64,000 nucleotides of DNA from Blastomussa wellsi (GCA_947652115.1 OX393568.1:14160685-14224684); one strand, 5' to 3'; shown: positions 1-12,885, counted from the first letter of the stretch. Notes: generated by a model from the letters alone, not told the origin. Translations and numbers: made by a program.

Positions 1-1114
1 GGTTTCAACTGGCATCTGATTGGTCGCGAAACAATAAACATTCCAGAAATAATTTTAGGCGTTCACGGTTTTCCGGGTCGCACTGTAAACAACATTTGGC
101 AGATATGTTCACTTCAGAAATTTATTTGCAATATTTTTGGGCTTACAGACACTGCAACCCTATTCGTTAACGAAGCGCGATTATTCAGATTTAGGGTGTA
201 TCTTCCGGGCATGTTATCTCGAAAACGACTGAATTTTATAAAATCCAAGAGTCTTGTAGGTAGCCCCAGGGCACTCGCTCGGTCGATCAGTCGTAAACGT
301 TTGACTTTACATACGGCTGGCAAGTCGGTCGGGACTGGCAATCACGTATTCCAGTTGTGTACTCGAAAGGACCTCCAGAATCTCAAAAAGAACGAAGTTT
401 TATTTTCTTCCGTGTTTAGCGTAAGTGTCTTACAAACTCTAGACAATTAAATCCGTTTTGACAAATAAAGCTTTAGGTGCGTGATCTGAACTATCGATCG
501 ATCTTATTATGTAGTGAACCGGGAGTGAGGAACCCAAAGTATTGCAAGTATTAATTTTGCCGTGGTTCCATGCTGACAAGAGAATTAAAAGCTTTTTCCA
601 TACACGAACTCTTTGAGATTTATGCCATTAACATACATTTCAGCTGAACAACTTTAAAATTGTTTAAAGAATCTATTACTTTCACTCTTCGATTATTCTA
701 CTTTCCAGTGCATATATGACAAACACAAAGCATTTATTAGCACCCCATAAAGTAAAAGGGAAACAAGAAAAGAAAAACGGAAAAAATATTAGCATCCCAC
801 CGAACATCGAACCTTCGACTTCCCAATCTCAAGTTGAGAAACGTCCCAAAGCACAAACCTGGCGTAGGCACATTATACGCGGGTAAATAAGCTATACACA
901 ATGAACCGCTGGATTGGCTGTAGGCTCAAATAGAAGAAGTTTGTTGATCTGGAAGTGACTTGATTTTCTCACCAAATGATTTGTTTTACTGGTTGTACGT
1001 CTGTATGCCGAGAAATCGCTGAATTTTGATCAACATACCAAGATGTAACTTTCTGTAAAGTCCAAAAAAATCCTAGGAACGGTTTTTGGGCCATCTTAAA
1101 TTTTCAGCAAGTTA
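1..1114. other. No recognisable gene
   Basis: AT-rich sequence in which I see no convincing coding exon, RNA gene or repeat boundary. Short open frames here have no recognisable motif. Confidence 0.4.
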
Positions 1115-1391
1115 CTGCGGTTTTCAGAAACATGCGAACTCTGCTCATGTCGACGGTTACGTTTTTCGCTGCCGTCAGTCATCAAGTGGGCCTCTCAGAA
1201 AACAGAGGTACACTTCAACAGGGCAAAAGATCACGTCTGTCAGTTGTGATTGGTAGACTTCGATCCACTTTGTTTGTTTCTGATTTTCAAGGTTCATTAA
1301 CTTTTACCGTAATTATGATTGACGGCAGCGAAAAACGCAATCGTTGGTTGGGTTTTGAACTTCAGAGTTCGCATGTTATTGAGAACCGCAG
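1115..1391. repeat. Foldback MITE, family A, copy 1
   Basis: A 277 bp palindromic element. The left end starts CTGCGGTTTTCA and continues with CATGCGAACTCTG. The right end carries the reverse complements CAGAGTTCGCATG and GAGAACCGCAG. Inside, a segment with 'gttacgtttttcgctgccgtca' on the left is mirrored on the right by 'tgacggcagcgaaaaacgca'. A second copy at 45278-45770 is interrupted by another element, which confirms this is a dispersed family. No coding capacity; probably a non-autonomous DNA transposon. Confidence 0.75.
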
Positions 1392-2584
1392 CGAGGTGGC
1401 TCTGAAACGGCTCCTATGATTTTTCTTTAAATTTGCAAAAAGCTAATAAATATTAATAATAAAAAATGCGAGTCACCGAGCTCGTTTTGAGTTATGAGCA
1501 CTTAAAGCTAAACTTGAGGGTGTTTTCAACAGGTTATACTGTTGCTATGGTGACTAGAAACATTAAGAAAATAATCATAACTTGTTCACCAATGATTGAT
1601 ACCAATACTATTGCACAATTGATAAAGAGTGGAAGCAACTGCTCATCAAAGCATAAGCCACCTTAACTCATCGGCTCGAAGATGGCAATGAAACTTTGGA
1701 AAAACGTTCTCCTATCATTCAGTAATAACAGGTTGTTTCAAAAAATCGTTCCTTGAAAAAAACTGTTTTTTAGTCCCCAATTCAAGACAGGATAATCCAA
1801 AAAATTGTCCCAGTTCTTTCAACAAAAGTCTAACCAGTAGTTCCAAGTTTTTCACCGATATGAGGAAGGTCACAGGGTTGTCGCCTCTTGGGCGAGAATT
1901 CGGGCATCTTGACCTACATCACAACATAGCGTACACAAAAGGCAATTTCTTACTATGTATTTCTTACTACGTAGTTTTCTTACTTGAATGGAGGCCCCCT
2001 TACCCCCCCCCCCCCATCCCCCACTGTCACCCCGACCCCAAATATAAGACCTCGAAATAAGGACGTTCAGGGCTTATTCTCGAAATTTTACGCGAAGAAA
2101 TTGGCAGTTATGCAATGCGTAGCGCTTGCACCATTCGATCCTAAACAGAGTACAGGTTTAGCGATATTAATCACTCTCTTCACGAAGGCATCAACTTTAT
2201 CTTATGATGGTGTTCCTTTTACAAAATTTAGAAATGAAAGCACAACGAATTTGAGAAATTACAAAATGCCTTATTTCGATTCCGCAAAATCAAACAATGA
2301 TCAGTTGAAGAAATAGACCTTATCATTTGCTTTAATAATCGGCTTTTGATTGCGCTAGTGCGATATACTTAACACAACGAAAGCACAAAAGGATGATTCA
2401 CGAGTGGAAAAAAGGAAATATAGCGATAACAAAACGTATGCTAATTATTATAAACTCTGGATGGGGTTGCCCATCGATGAGGCAGAGAAAGTCAATCTGT
2501 CTCTTCCTTTGACCGTCATGGGCGTATGATAGTTGGTAGAATTTGAAAGCCACGAACTTCTATTAGATTGGTCAGGTGAAAAAC
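1392..2584. other. No recognisable gene; poly-C tract
   Basis: No exon or repeat boundary recognised. A run of C residues lies at about 2001-2025. The part nearest 2584 may hold the 3' UTR of the minus-strand exon that ends at 2585. Confidence 0.35.
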
Positions 2585-4130
2585 TTAAAGGCTCTTAAGA
2601 GATCTCCTTCTCAAACCAACTTGAAACAAAAATTCCTCTTGACTCCCTGGTTGCAAATGCAGATTATCAAGATCTGAATTTCTGCCGTTAGCTTGCTTTG
2701 CAATACAATTATTTCCTTCGTACAGCGTATTGGATCCTTCTTTTCTTTTTCTTCTTGCCGCACACTGGCGAGCATAAAATATGTCAAATGATTTAATCAC
2801 GTGCCGACAGATGTCATCCAGATCCACCTCACCAGGATCAGCTTCTACCCGAGTGTCATGGCATTGTATACTCGACTTTTTGTTGTCCGATTCTTTTAGT
2901 TTCTGTCGGACATCTTGAAGTGGTGCTTCCAGACTCCTGTCTTTTGCCATTTTACTTTCTTTCTGCGTCCTTAGCTTTGCAAGTTCTTCTTCTTGTTTCG
3001 CTAGCCTTGCCTTCAGAGTCGTTATCTTATTCTCTCGATAATTCATGTCTAATGATACATTAGCGCCGATGTTTACATCACTACAGCTCCAATACTCCGT
3101 CCTCTCGTCTATGTTTTCTTTCGTGTCTTTGTTCGGCTTTTCCACTTTCTTCCAATCTTTATTATTGTTGTGGCCATTTAAGCTCTGTTCACATTTATCG
3201 TGATAACTGTTTCCAGCGTGGTTAACACACGGAGTTTTGTCAGTGTCACCTTTGATGAAGTCGTCGCTGTTATATCCACTCCCTTTGGAGCTCTTATTGG
3301 TGTTTGTTTGCTGTTTTTTTGCTAGGCGCCTACTTTTATCTTTTCTTCTATTGCTAAAAACACTTTTACGTTTGCGTTGTTTACTTTTCTTTCCCCTTCC
3401 ATTATCACCGTCCTCTTTTAGTTGATTGAAATCACTTCTGTTGTCTGCATTCCCGTTTTCCTTGGAACAACTTTCATCACGACTCGCTGCTCCATCATGG
3501 ACACTGCATGACTTTGTTTCTTCTTCATCACTGATTGTCAGATCTATAAAGTTATCGGATACCAAAAGAGGCTTAATTTCGGAACCGAGAATACATGTGT
3601 TTGAATCTTGAATTACAGCATTTTTTGAAGTCTGCGCAGTTGACATGTCACTTATCGTTTTTGACGTTTCCTCGTTGTTACAGGAGAAGACACCTTGGTT
3701 TTTTCTCTTCCGATCAGATTCTGGTCCATTTGTCTTCCGGTCAGTTGCTGTCACTTCCTTTGGCAACTTTAGGGAATTCAAGCTATAGACTTCCAAAATT
3801 TTAGGAAGGCTCTCGTCCTCCATGTTCTCAGTTCCAATGCTGGTATATACATACTCATTTATGGAAATATTGCATGTTTCAACATCTTTTTCCGTTAATG
3901 TGCATTTTGATGCTCCCTTTTCTTGCTTTGTTGAATGGCGTCGGTATTTTTTGGAGGTACCTTCTTTATGATTGGAAGCTGCATTCACTGTCTTTGTGAC
4001 AGGGGTAGTCAAGGGAATCATTTGACCGTCATAGTAGGCAGGAAACTGGCCGAGTAGTTTGAACTCTTTTTCGATTATCTGTTGATATCGATGGGCCACC
4101 ACGTCCCACAGAGAGTCATCGCTCGAGTAT
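2585..4130 (-). CDS. 3'-terminal exon of a lysine-rich nuclear protein with coiled coil and SUMO-interaction-like motif
   Basis: A long open frame runs on the minus strand from 4130 to a stop at 2585. The frame is open back to a splice acceptor: the minus strand reads ...tgatgttatag with the exon beginning at 4130, so this is an internal start of the last exon rather than a translation start. The ~515 residues begin YSSDDSLWDVVAHRYQQ. They are hydrophilic with Lys/Arg-rich stretches (KKSKQRKRKS and nearby), suggesting nuclear localisation. FIDLTISDEEE (around 3520-3557) has the hydrophobic core plus acidic tail of a SUMO-interaction motif. A heptad-like stretch (ITTLKARLAKQEEELAKLRTQK) near the C-terminus predicts a coiled coil. 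I do not recognise the family. A MORC-type or other chromatin protein C-terminus is possible but unproven. Upstream exons lie beyond 4130 and I did not identify them. Confidence 0.7.
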
Positions 4131-4240
4131 CTATAACATCAAATGAAATTGGTAGGATGATTAGTTATCAGGAAGCACGTCGCCTAAAGGTAAGTGCATT
4201 TAGAGAATGAGGATAAATTGGAAAACTAGCATCCTAATTA

Positions 4241-4536
4241 AAGGTAAAGTCTGCATTCGAGCCTGGTGGCCCATCAGGCCAGAGTTTATCCCGGTTTCTG
4301 TAGCATGAAGCGACAGAGAGTATTTCTCCTCCCCCCTGGATGGGATGCTAGTCCATAGCAGGGTTACCCCCCAGCAGTAAATTCAACGGTGCCCATTTAT
4401 ACACCTGGGAGAAGAGAGGCTCAGTGAGAGTAAAGTGTCTTGCCCAAGAACACAACACATTGCCCGACCGAGGCTCGAACCCGGACCGTCCGATCGGGAC
4501 TCGGGGCTCCAGCACATTAACCATTACGCCACCCTA
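4241..4536 (-). repeat. tRNA-derived SINE, copy 1
   Basis: On the minus strand the element starts GGTGGCGTAATGGTTA (A-box-like) and has GGTTCGAGCCTCGG (B box, about 4470-4482), then a body ending near 4241. The body includes 'actttactctcac' and 'gatgggatgctag' type motifs shared with the SINEs at 43851 and 54075. An 8 bp duplication CTAATTAA (4234-4241 and 4547-4554) brackets it, as expected after LINE-mediated insertion. Confidence 0.75.
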
Positions 4537-4584
4537 TCCTCCTATACTAATTAAGGGAAGTCAATACACTTTAAGTCACTATTT

Positions 4585-4773
4585 AACAAATGGTAAACGC
4601 CATGGCGTACACTATTGAGTTATTGATGCACGCGGGGGGTTGCTAAGCACGAAAGAAGCGTAAGAGTCGGACGAGGCGATAGCCGAGTGCGACTCTAGCT
4701 TCTCGAGTACTTCGCAAACCTCCCAAGTGGATCCATAACTCAATAGTGTACGCCATGGCGTTTACTATTTGTT
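4585..4773. repeat. Foldback MITE
   Basis: The left end AACAAATGGTAAACGCCATG is matched by the reverse complement at the right end (CATGGCG, TTTACTATTTGTT). Complementarity continues inward through 'cgtacactattgagttat'. The 189 bp element is non-coding. Confidence 0.75.
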
Positions 4774-5896
4774 TTATAGCACAACGTTTAGGCGTTTTAC
4801 TGCAATTTCTCAGAGTTTCAACTGCGCTCGCTTACTGAATTTTGAACAAACGCGAACATTGACTCGCGCAGTCCTTTACATAACCTTTGTTTCCCAATTC
4901 TCCTACGTAATACAGTCGTCCCAAGAGAATCTGAAGACAGTGCTTATGCAAAATTTTGTGGGGTAAACAAGATGTATTATGGGCAAAGGAAATGGTCAAA
5001 ATGAAATCGCACTTTTGAATAGCTTTAAGACGCAGCCTACGAAAAAATTCTTTCAGCGTTATGGAGGGATGTATTCTAAACGTGAAGATTTTCATATTCG
5101 CCAACCACAAAAAGAAAAGGAGAGAATACTCGTAAAGTCACACTTTCTTTTCTCTGCCTTGATCGCGTTTTAACACGACATGTCGCTTCACATCAGCGCG
5201 CGCTAAACATAGTCAGCAGCGTACACCAATGGGCAAATAGGACACACTAAATTGACCAATCAGAAGTTACGTTTTCCAAGATGCAATAGAAATTACAAAG
5301 ATATGGCGTATAGTCACCATGATAATACACCAAATTTCGAACTTCTGTTCAGTTTCGGAACGGGCAAAGGGTTCGGTTCGTACACATCGGTTCGTTTTGC
5401 TGACAACCTCGCTGTTTGCCATCATTAATAACCAAGCCTCTCACAATGGTAAATGCCATTGGGCCTGGCTAAGACTATTAGACTAAAATAAGGCCTACAG
5501 AAGTCGTTTATATTAAAGTCTGAATCGCGCTTTGATTACAGGAGTGGCAACCTAGTTTACAAGATGTTTTCGGGCGGGTTTGGGGGTTATTGGAACAACG
5601 TGGTGGTGAAGTGGTGAGGGAGGGATGTTGACATTCCAGGCTATGTGGCGTTGGTAAAATAGCACCGATCGTTAAAAAAAACATGTTCCACCGCTACTCA
5701 GGTTTCCCGGTAATAAGTACGCATCTGGACACATTAAAAAATATTACCAACAATATCAACCTTTTCGTTGCAGACTTTTTCTTCGGATTTTGATTAAATT
5801 TTTCCCAATCTGATCTCAATCCACAGCGTACTATGCATTTACCTATAATTCCTTTCGCACAAAAAACTAAAAACGCAAAGAAAATCTCTTAAATCT

Positions 5897-5897
<1 letters not shown>
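4774..5897. other. No recognisable gene
   Basis: I see no exon, RNA gene or repeat boundary that I can support. Confidence 0.35.
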
Positions 5898-5934
<37 letters not shown>

Positions 5935-5940
5935 TAACAA
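5898..5940. repeat. AAT-type microsatellite
   Basis: An uninterrupted run of ATA/AAT units is followed by AAC-containing variants. Confidence 0.9.
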
Positions 5941-6423
5941 TCTTTATACAGAGAGCTCAATTCACAAAGATCTTAAATAAATGAATGCATAATAGTAACA
6001 ATAAATAAAAAGTTAAGAACTAAAAACCTAAATTGTACAAGCGACAGGGTAAAAATGTTTAAAAGTCGGATAGATTAAAATATTAAAAGCTATAAAATAT
6101 CTAAAATATATAACTTTTAACGTTCTGTTTAAAAAGAAGAGAGCCAATTTCTTTAAAAGATGCGTCTAAAATGTTCCATTCCTTAACGCATTGATAAACT
6201 CGGTAGGAACAATCCGAGAAGGTACATAAACGAATTTCGTTAAATCATAGCTTTCTATATGCCCTGTGGTCTCTGTTAGATTTGCAAACAAGGTATTGTG
6301 GTAAAATGCACAGCTGCCATCGTTTTTCCTGTGATGGATTGTTAAAAGGTTGGATAACACTGGATGACACTATCCATATGGGGTACTCCCACATATGGTT
6401 ACGGGTTTTGACCTCTCAGTCTA

Positions 6424-6666
6424 TCCTCGGAGACCCAGGGGCGAAAGTTTACAAGAAGTAGAATGAGTGCCCCTGGGAAACTACACTTCAAGGACTAGTT
6501 CCAGGACCCATTCGAATGCTTGCCTCTGATTGGCCACAAAAACTTTTTGTCGCCAATCACAGGCAGGCATTAGAATGGATCGTGGAACCAGTCGTTGAAG
6601 TGTAGTTTCCCAGGGGCACTCCACTCTTTAACTTCTTGTAAACTTTCGCCCCTGGATTTCCGAGGA
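6424..6666. repeat. Foldback MITE
   Basis: The 243 bp element starts TCCTCGGAGACCCAGGGG and is closed by the near-perfect reverse complement (CCCCTGGATTTCCGAGGA). The shared inner arm contains 'gcgaaagtttacaagaag'. There is no coding content. The 'ggggtactccca' motif just upstream (about 6380) recurs at 61450 and is probably another dispersed repeat. Confidence 0.75.
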
Positions 6667-7738
6667 TGCTTTCAGTCCTGAACAGGATATATAATTTCAA
6701 GCGAATCTGTCCTAAACGGGGTCTGGAGTCGTCATAGACAGGGTATGGCTTCAAGACTTTCGTCGAGTTTGAAGCAATCGGAAATCAGAAACGTTCATCA
6801 GTATTTATTTAGCCGGCCATCAGTCATCACGAGATTTTTTGAGGCCAAGATATTAGCGCAAAAGTATAAAAACGTTTTCCCTTGCCCTAAACAGAGTATG
6901 CGTTTGACGTTACTTTTGTCCTAAACATGGTCAGGGTTTGAAAACCCAGCGGCACTCCTCTACCCAAACATGAGTCCCCGGATAGCGATTTATCCGACGG
7001 ATAGCGTTTGGCATTGCGAAACGCCAAGCCGGCCGGGAAGGAAGAAAGACGGTTGTATTCGCAGGCGAAACAACGACGGACAAGTTTGCGAAAAATGAGC
7101 CATCCATTAGATTTCGCAAATTTAGAGTCGAGCAAAGCTTTCGGAAAACTTTCCTATCACGGGAGCTTGACTCGAATATTTTGCCGCTGTATTTTGTGAT
7201 GTATATACTTATAGATTGCCAAGTATCCGTAGTGGGTATTTTATTAGATGGCTTGCATGATGTACGGGTTATTCATTCTCGGTAGCCAAATGTGACGGCA
7301 ATGACATTCGTTGTAGAATCGCCGAATAGTTTATATCCTCCACAGCCGTTGACTAGTCACGCAATTCTTAATTGTGACATCGAGAAGCGCTGCGTGACGA
7401 TCCAAATCCTTCGATCAAACAAGGCGACTATTTCCATATAAAATACTCGATTTGACCAAATTTAAAAACGTGAACGGGACGAGAGAAAATGTCCACTGGT
7501 CGTGGCCTTCTCTTAGTTGAATCTGCAAATTCGTCAGTATTAGATCCGCTGATTTTTCGATGCCGGTAGACTCAAATGGAGATTGTGACGTCAGCTAATT
7601 GCACTTTACTGAGGGGGTGTTTATATATACCGGGGCGACTTTCGTATGTCCATGTAATCGTTTACATGATGCCGCCTCAAAATGTCATACCGTAACGAAC
7701 GGCTCGAGTTCGCCCTGGTTCCAGCACCGGAGCGAGAT
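6667..7738. other. Repeat-like but unassigned sequence
   Basis: It contains phrases such as 'cctaaacagagtatg', 'cctaaacatggtcagg' and 'cctaaacggggtc' that look like degenerate copies of one dispersed repeat. No gene is supported. Confidence 0.3.
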
Positions 7739-8670
7739 ATTGGGCGTTTACCATTTACCAAAACCTCCCGGAAATTCCCGTTGGGAAGTTCCATTCGGGA
7801 AGAGTGTGTTCCATTTGAACGCACGTCTCATTCGTTCGCAGGTCCCTCTCTTGCCCCAAGAATCTCCCGCGAAAATTGAAAATGGCGTCTCAAATGTTGA
7901 TGATGAGCCGTATGTTGATGTCTCACGAGAGTTTACAGTTTTCAATAGATGAAGAAAGTCTGATAAATTCAGAAGATGATGGTGAAATGTGTATCCTGTC
8001 AGCTGCTGCCACTTTCATGAGACCCGACCTTAACAGAAACCATGGTTATGCCGGCATATTCGTTCGATGAAGTTTTAAAGTCATTTCAGAATGACAAGAG
8101 TCACCATGGAAGCTCTATGCAGAGAAGCACAAGCCACTGGAAGGGTCCCACCCCGACAGGCATTTGGACGAACTCCAATTCCCTTTCACAAACAAGTGCT
8201 GGCATTCGTATGGTTTATTGTGAACTCGGAACAGTTGTCGGAAGTGATCCGCTCAGTGTCAGACCGGTTCTACATAACCCTGAGTAGTTTGAACAGGATC
8301 ATCCACTGCTTATGTGGAGCCTTAGTAGATTTGAGACAGCAGTACATCAAGTAGCACTTGTGCAAACTCTAAACACTGTCCTCTGAAGAACACGACAACG
8401 CCATTTTGGTTGAAGCCGGCCCAGCAAGAAAACGAGAGGGGCCTGGCTGCGAAAACGACCGTGAAAGGCTTGGAACTGGTGAGGAAGACGAGAAACCAGT
8501 AAATAGAACACACATTTCCATTGGGAAATTTCCACCGGGAAAACTTGACTACCTTTTTCGAAATTCCTTTATTTTCGGAAATTTTCCAGTGGAACGAACC
8601 AAAATGTCGTGTTCCATTTACAAACCAACCGGAATTTCCGGGAATTGTTTGTAAATGGTAAACGCCCAAT
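7739..8670 (+). mobile_element. PIF/Harbinger-like DNA transposon remnant
   Basis: Terminal inverted repeats ATTGGGCGTTTACCATTTAC (7739-7758) and its reverse complement (8651-8670) bound a 932 bp element. The subterminal regions are also roughly palindromic (ggaaattcccg / cgggaatttcc motifs). Inside is a broken transposase-like frame (next entry). The extended target duplication typical of the family (TWA) is not clear, so the exact ends could be off by a few bases. Confidence 0.55.
7882..8354 (+). pseudogene. Harbinger-type transposase N-terminal fragment, frameshifted
   Basis: One frame gives MASQMLMMSRMLMSHESLQF and an acidic stretch up to a stop at 8070. A second frame from about 8088 gives FRMTRVTMEALCREA, then FHKQVLAFVWFIVNSEQL, SEVIRSVSDRFYITLSSLNR and a stop at 8354. 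This order (helical 'M-x-x-x-T', 'KQVLxFVWF-N-E', 'EVSDRFxxxxSSxxRII') is the N-terminal pattern of PIF/Harbinger (HARBI1-like) transposases. The DDE nuclease domain is missing, and at least one frameshift separates the pieces. It cannot encode an active enzyme. Confidence 0.55.
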
Positions 8671-8860
8671 CATTCCGGTGTCGGGTAGTAAAAGGCTGTA
8701 CGACTGTTCATTTCATATTTCTTTTTGACGGCAGCGTTTACACAGTATAAAACTCACACCCCAATAAAAACGGTTTATGAAAACACGGTTCTTCGACTTT
8801 TTGTTTCGTTTCCTCAGAAACGAAACGGTATTTGACCCGTATTTTATACTTTGGCTTCAG

Positions 8861-9190
8861 GGGTGAACTATTTACATAGCAGTTACACTATCCAATCTGA
8901 AAACGTTCCTACTTGGTCATGTAACTAAACATGTTTCAAGTAGACAAACAAACTGGTGAACTCATGTTGTTCAAACGTTGTTAACGTTAAAATTCCCAAA
9001 AAGGCATTAGAATGTGTCAGAAAATTGAAAGTTCTTGCGACTGAAGTGATTCTACGATAGAAGATAACGATCTGTTGAAGAAAAATGCAAAGATATTCCT
9101 TTACGTGCTAAGTTGTAATGTAAATACTGTGGCAAATTTTCTCTGGGGATTAACTATTTACATAGCAGTTACACTATCCAATCAGAGTAA
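8861..9190 (+). repeat. Direct repeat pair
   Basis: The phrase 'aactatttacatagcagtta' plus 'cactatccaatc' occurs at about 8867 and again at about 9151. Weaker similarity follows each copy (acatgttt..., caggtgaac / ctggtgaac). It is a local duplication about 285 bp apart, with no coding content seen. Confidence 0.6.
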
Positions 9191-12100
9191 AGTTCGTACT
9201 TGGCAATAGATGTATTAATACATGTTTCTGTGGGAAAAAACACAGGTGAACACAATGTAGCCTTGGCGGTAATGTTTTGTGTGAGCGGCAGAGCATGTAC
9301 CGAGAAGAGAAGAACAAAGCCCGAAACCAATCATTCGTGGTCGAAATCCCGCCAGCTACGCAGGCTAAACACAATGTTGCCTACACTTCGCTAACCCAAG
9401 ATGTTATTCCGGAAATGAAACACTATTTCTTTTTGAATTAGCTCCTTGTTCTTCTTGCACCGGAATGAAAGTCGCGCCGGTACAATGTAAACACCTCCCG
9501 AGTCAGGTATGTTTATCGCAGGTCATAGGTCACATGGTGGTAAAACTGGCTATAAAAGAGATACTTTACTTTGTATTCATTGCTGTGTTACAATGGCGCT
9601 TAACAGGGCCAGTGCTACGTAATTTTAACATCAATCGTACAGGACTGTTTTATTCACTAAAGACTGTATTTGATCAAACGCAAATCAAAATCTGATGTGC
9701 GTGGATGGGGTTCATTGCAATTCTGAATAAATGGCAAAATCAATCATTCGTAAATTGTGACCCCGGCGCCGCGCATCCCTTGGGCTCAAATCATATTGGA
9801 ATAAAAGGTATTGAAAAATTCTCACACTTGCATGTTGAAAGGGTTAATAGTAACAAATTAATTGTACCCTTGTATTTTAACTCGAGAGCATGGCTAAATG
9901 TGAGGACTACACCCGCGTATTAAACAGATGTTGTTAGTCCGTTTACAAGCGAAAGTCGCCCTTGTGTTCGCAGCGAGATTGGGTTAAATGCACGAAACAA
10001 ATTTCGACAAAGTTTCGATGATCAGATTACCTTTTCGAAGCGAACGTAGGGGTCGCGCTTGGGCGCCATATGTATAGGGAGAGCAAACTGTCATTACAGG
10101 ATCGATATTGTATTCATTGTAGTTCTTTCGAGACTTGGCAAATATAGGGATCTGAATTATTCGAAAGTCAGTGATAAATCAGTCGATAAAGTCTGTATAC
10201 TGCTTCTATACCTAGCGCAGTGTTGAACTGATGTTTAACACGTTTAGTTGACCTTTGTAGCTCTTTTTGCATATGCCGTACAGAGTTGCGATAGTGAATC
10301 AATACAAACGTTCCGGTCGACTACTTAATATGTTATTCTCATCTGCGTGCAGCCTGAAATCAAATGTATTCTCATATTTTACTAATTAGCTTGGAATATG
10401 ATAGAAGCACGTCCTGCGGATTAACTGAGTTTCGTTTGGTCCAACCTAACAACAGACGACCCGAGGGCGCGAGGCCCTCCGAGTGTACTGCGCGAGTGCC
10501 CCTGGCGAGCGATACAAGCTAGCTTTTCGAAAACAGTTTAATATTTCCTTTATACACATAACACACTATACCAACCTGTCGCCTATCAATCCAGAATTAC
10601 TGGGCGAAACCTGCTGAATCATACCGGCAGGACTTAAACCGTTACTGGAAGGTTTACTTGCGCCTCGGTCGCTGTTTGTACCGCCATTATGAACCGGCGT
10701 GCAGGCATCGTGACAATCGACTCCCCAGGATGACATTATGTGGAGGGTGCTCTTCAGTAATATCGCTCGTGAAATAGCGAATATCTGATGTTGGTGTATT
10801 TGTCCGTATCAATCGTTTTTAGTATCAACTAGCCTTGCTACCGGTTGAATGTCTAATGTAGAACGTGGTACACGTGAAAAACTGAAATATGATCAGCTTT
10901 CTTCTCAATGATGCGTTGCGAACTCTGATCTTTGTTTCCACTGACGTCGACACAGACGGTTGGTTACTGTTCAAAACAAAAAAAGCCCAACTCCACAGAT
11001 ACGCCTTTTATACCGCTCCCGGAAGGAACTTTTCTGACCTCGTGGCAATATGGTGTGTGCGGTTTTGTTTTGTTATTTACATATTAAGCGACGGCACCAG
11101 TGAAATGCAAATTTCACCGCTTTCACAACACGTCACAAGTGATATTAACTTATGTTTCGCTCGACATTAAACTTATAAGACCCTTTAGATCGAATATCTC
11201 CCGGTTTCCGAGTAAGGGGCCGATTTTGCAACATTTGTCAGCTGCAGTCCGGGCTACAGTACATGTGAAGCTCGGTTCACCCTCGTGAGGACCGTGAACT
11301 CCAACAACTGAATGGGCAGCGGATTATCGGCGAAAAAAATATCTGATAACAAACTGAGTCTTTTTGCTTGCATGACCTAATACCCAAACAACGATTGGAG
11401 AAGTCATCACCGGGAAACGAAACCACCTGATTAAAACGGCCGAGGCAAAACCGCCGAAACAAGCGAAGTTCCGGCAAACTCACCGTCGGTGAAACTGCTG
11501 AGCCGCATTGGTGCACGCAAACGAATTTGGAAGAGGGGAAATATGAACTAGAAAAAATTGACCCTCCCTCATTGGTTGATTTAAATTTTGTCGCAGCGAT
11601 TTGTCGCAGAAGCCGTACACACACTGCGACAAGGCTGCTTGCGCTTAAAAGCCAGAATTCGTGCAACAGATCGCAGCGACAGAGTTCCGTCGCAGCGAAG
11701 ACGATTTTCACACGTCACACGAGGCGATTTGTTGCAGCAACTTGTCGCAGCGAAGTGTCGCAGCGATTTGTCGCATAGTGTGTCTCGACCTCATGCGGTG
11801 CAAGCAGACTACGGACACCCGTGTGCCTGAATTTACGTAAGTGATCACAAGTTTGGTAGGCCAATGATTGGATCCAATCCACGCAACTGTTTCGGGACCG
11901 AAGAGGCGGCGGAATAATCAAATTTACCTGCGCTCGTCGATCACTGAAGCCCATCTTGGCGAAAACAGATTTGGAAAATTGACGGCAACGATTTCGCGGA
12001 ATATGCTGATATGCTGTGTTGCGGAAATGTGATTGATACCTTCTGCTACCAGCAGAGGTTTTAGCACAAGCCTGAGGAGTCCAATACAAGTGGAAGGCCC

Positions 12101-12370
12101 TCATTGGCATACCATCGCGTTGACTCGCACTTTGATTGGCCAATTCGCTATATAAGCTGCCAGGGAACTAGCGCCACAGACGTAATCTAACCCAGCTAGC
12201 AACGTCTTCGAGGCAACGCCAAAATCCTTGTTATAGACCCCAACAGACTCAATATTGACCGGAAGTACGTTTCGGATTTATCTTTAATCTGATTAAAAAG
12301 GGGGTTGACAGGCCTTTTCCATGCTTTTCGGTTCCTACGTTCGTGACATTTGCTCATTTGACGACTAACG
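9191..12370. other. Mostly unassigned sequence; 'gtcgcagcga' repeats at 11590-11780
   Basis: No exon or RNA gene can be supported. At about 11590-11780 the words 'gtcgcagcga' and 'gatttgtcgcag' recur several times in both orientations, which looks like the end region of a degenerate DNA transposon. The remainder shows no structure I can defend. Confidence 0.35.
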
Positions 12371-12440
12371 TAGCCTGCGAATACAGCCGTTGTCTTCGCT
12401 CCCGGCCTGAGAGCCTCCCGGGCTGTAATCGCAGGCTACA
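12371..12440. repeat. 70 bp palindromic MITE
   Basis: GTAGCCTGCGAATACAGCC at the left is mirrored by GGGCTGTAATCGCAGGCTAC at the right. It is a short perfect-ended foldback. Confidence 0.75.
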
Positions 12441-12552
12441 TTTGACGTTCTTGGAGGCGTTTTTGTTTTAAATATAGCCATAACATGGTAGCCGCCATGC
12501 GGATGTTTAGAAGGTCCGTACGTTTTTCCATTAGTAGCTTAGGAGAGTCTTA

Positions 12553-12660
12553 ATGGGGGGGGGGGGGGGGTCACGTTGACGGTTGACAGTCCGGTTAAAA
12601 AATTGCGTTTTTGACGGTTGACGGTTAATAATTTAACCCCATTGAGACCCTCTTAGTAGT
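12553..12660. repeat. Poly-G tract and short 'gacggttgac' repeats
   Basis: About 18 G residues are followed by several near-repeats of 'gacggttgac' and 'cggtta'. A related 'aacggttaa' tandem lies at about 18300-18400. Confidence 0.7.
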
Positions 12661-12885
12661 TTGACACCTCTGTAATTTGTAATTTGTTTTCTTCGTGCGG
12701 TTTGGTTTTGCTCATTTATATTTGTAAGGTATGTTTTAGCTCTGGAAGGTTTCCGTGAAGATGTTGATTGCTTGCATTGAACATTTTTCCCGGGCCCGGC
12801 CATTAAATCTATCCATTCCGTGACCATGTGCTTTATTCTGCGCCGATCAGTGCTTTGTTCTAGCGGTGTATTTGTCTTTTTAAAA

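Noticed and set aside
9465..9695. Possible hydrophobic small protein
   Set aside because: A short hydrophobic stretch only; no splice sites, no start context, and AT-rich DNA gives such frames often.
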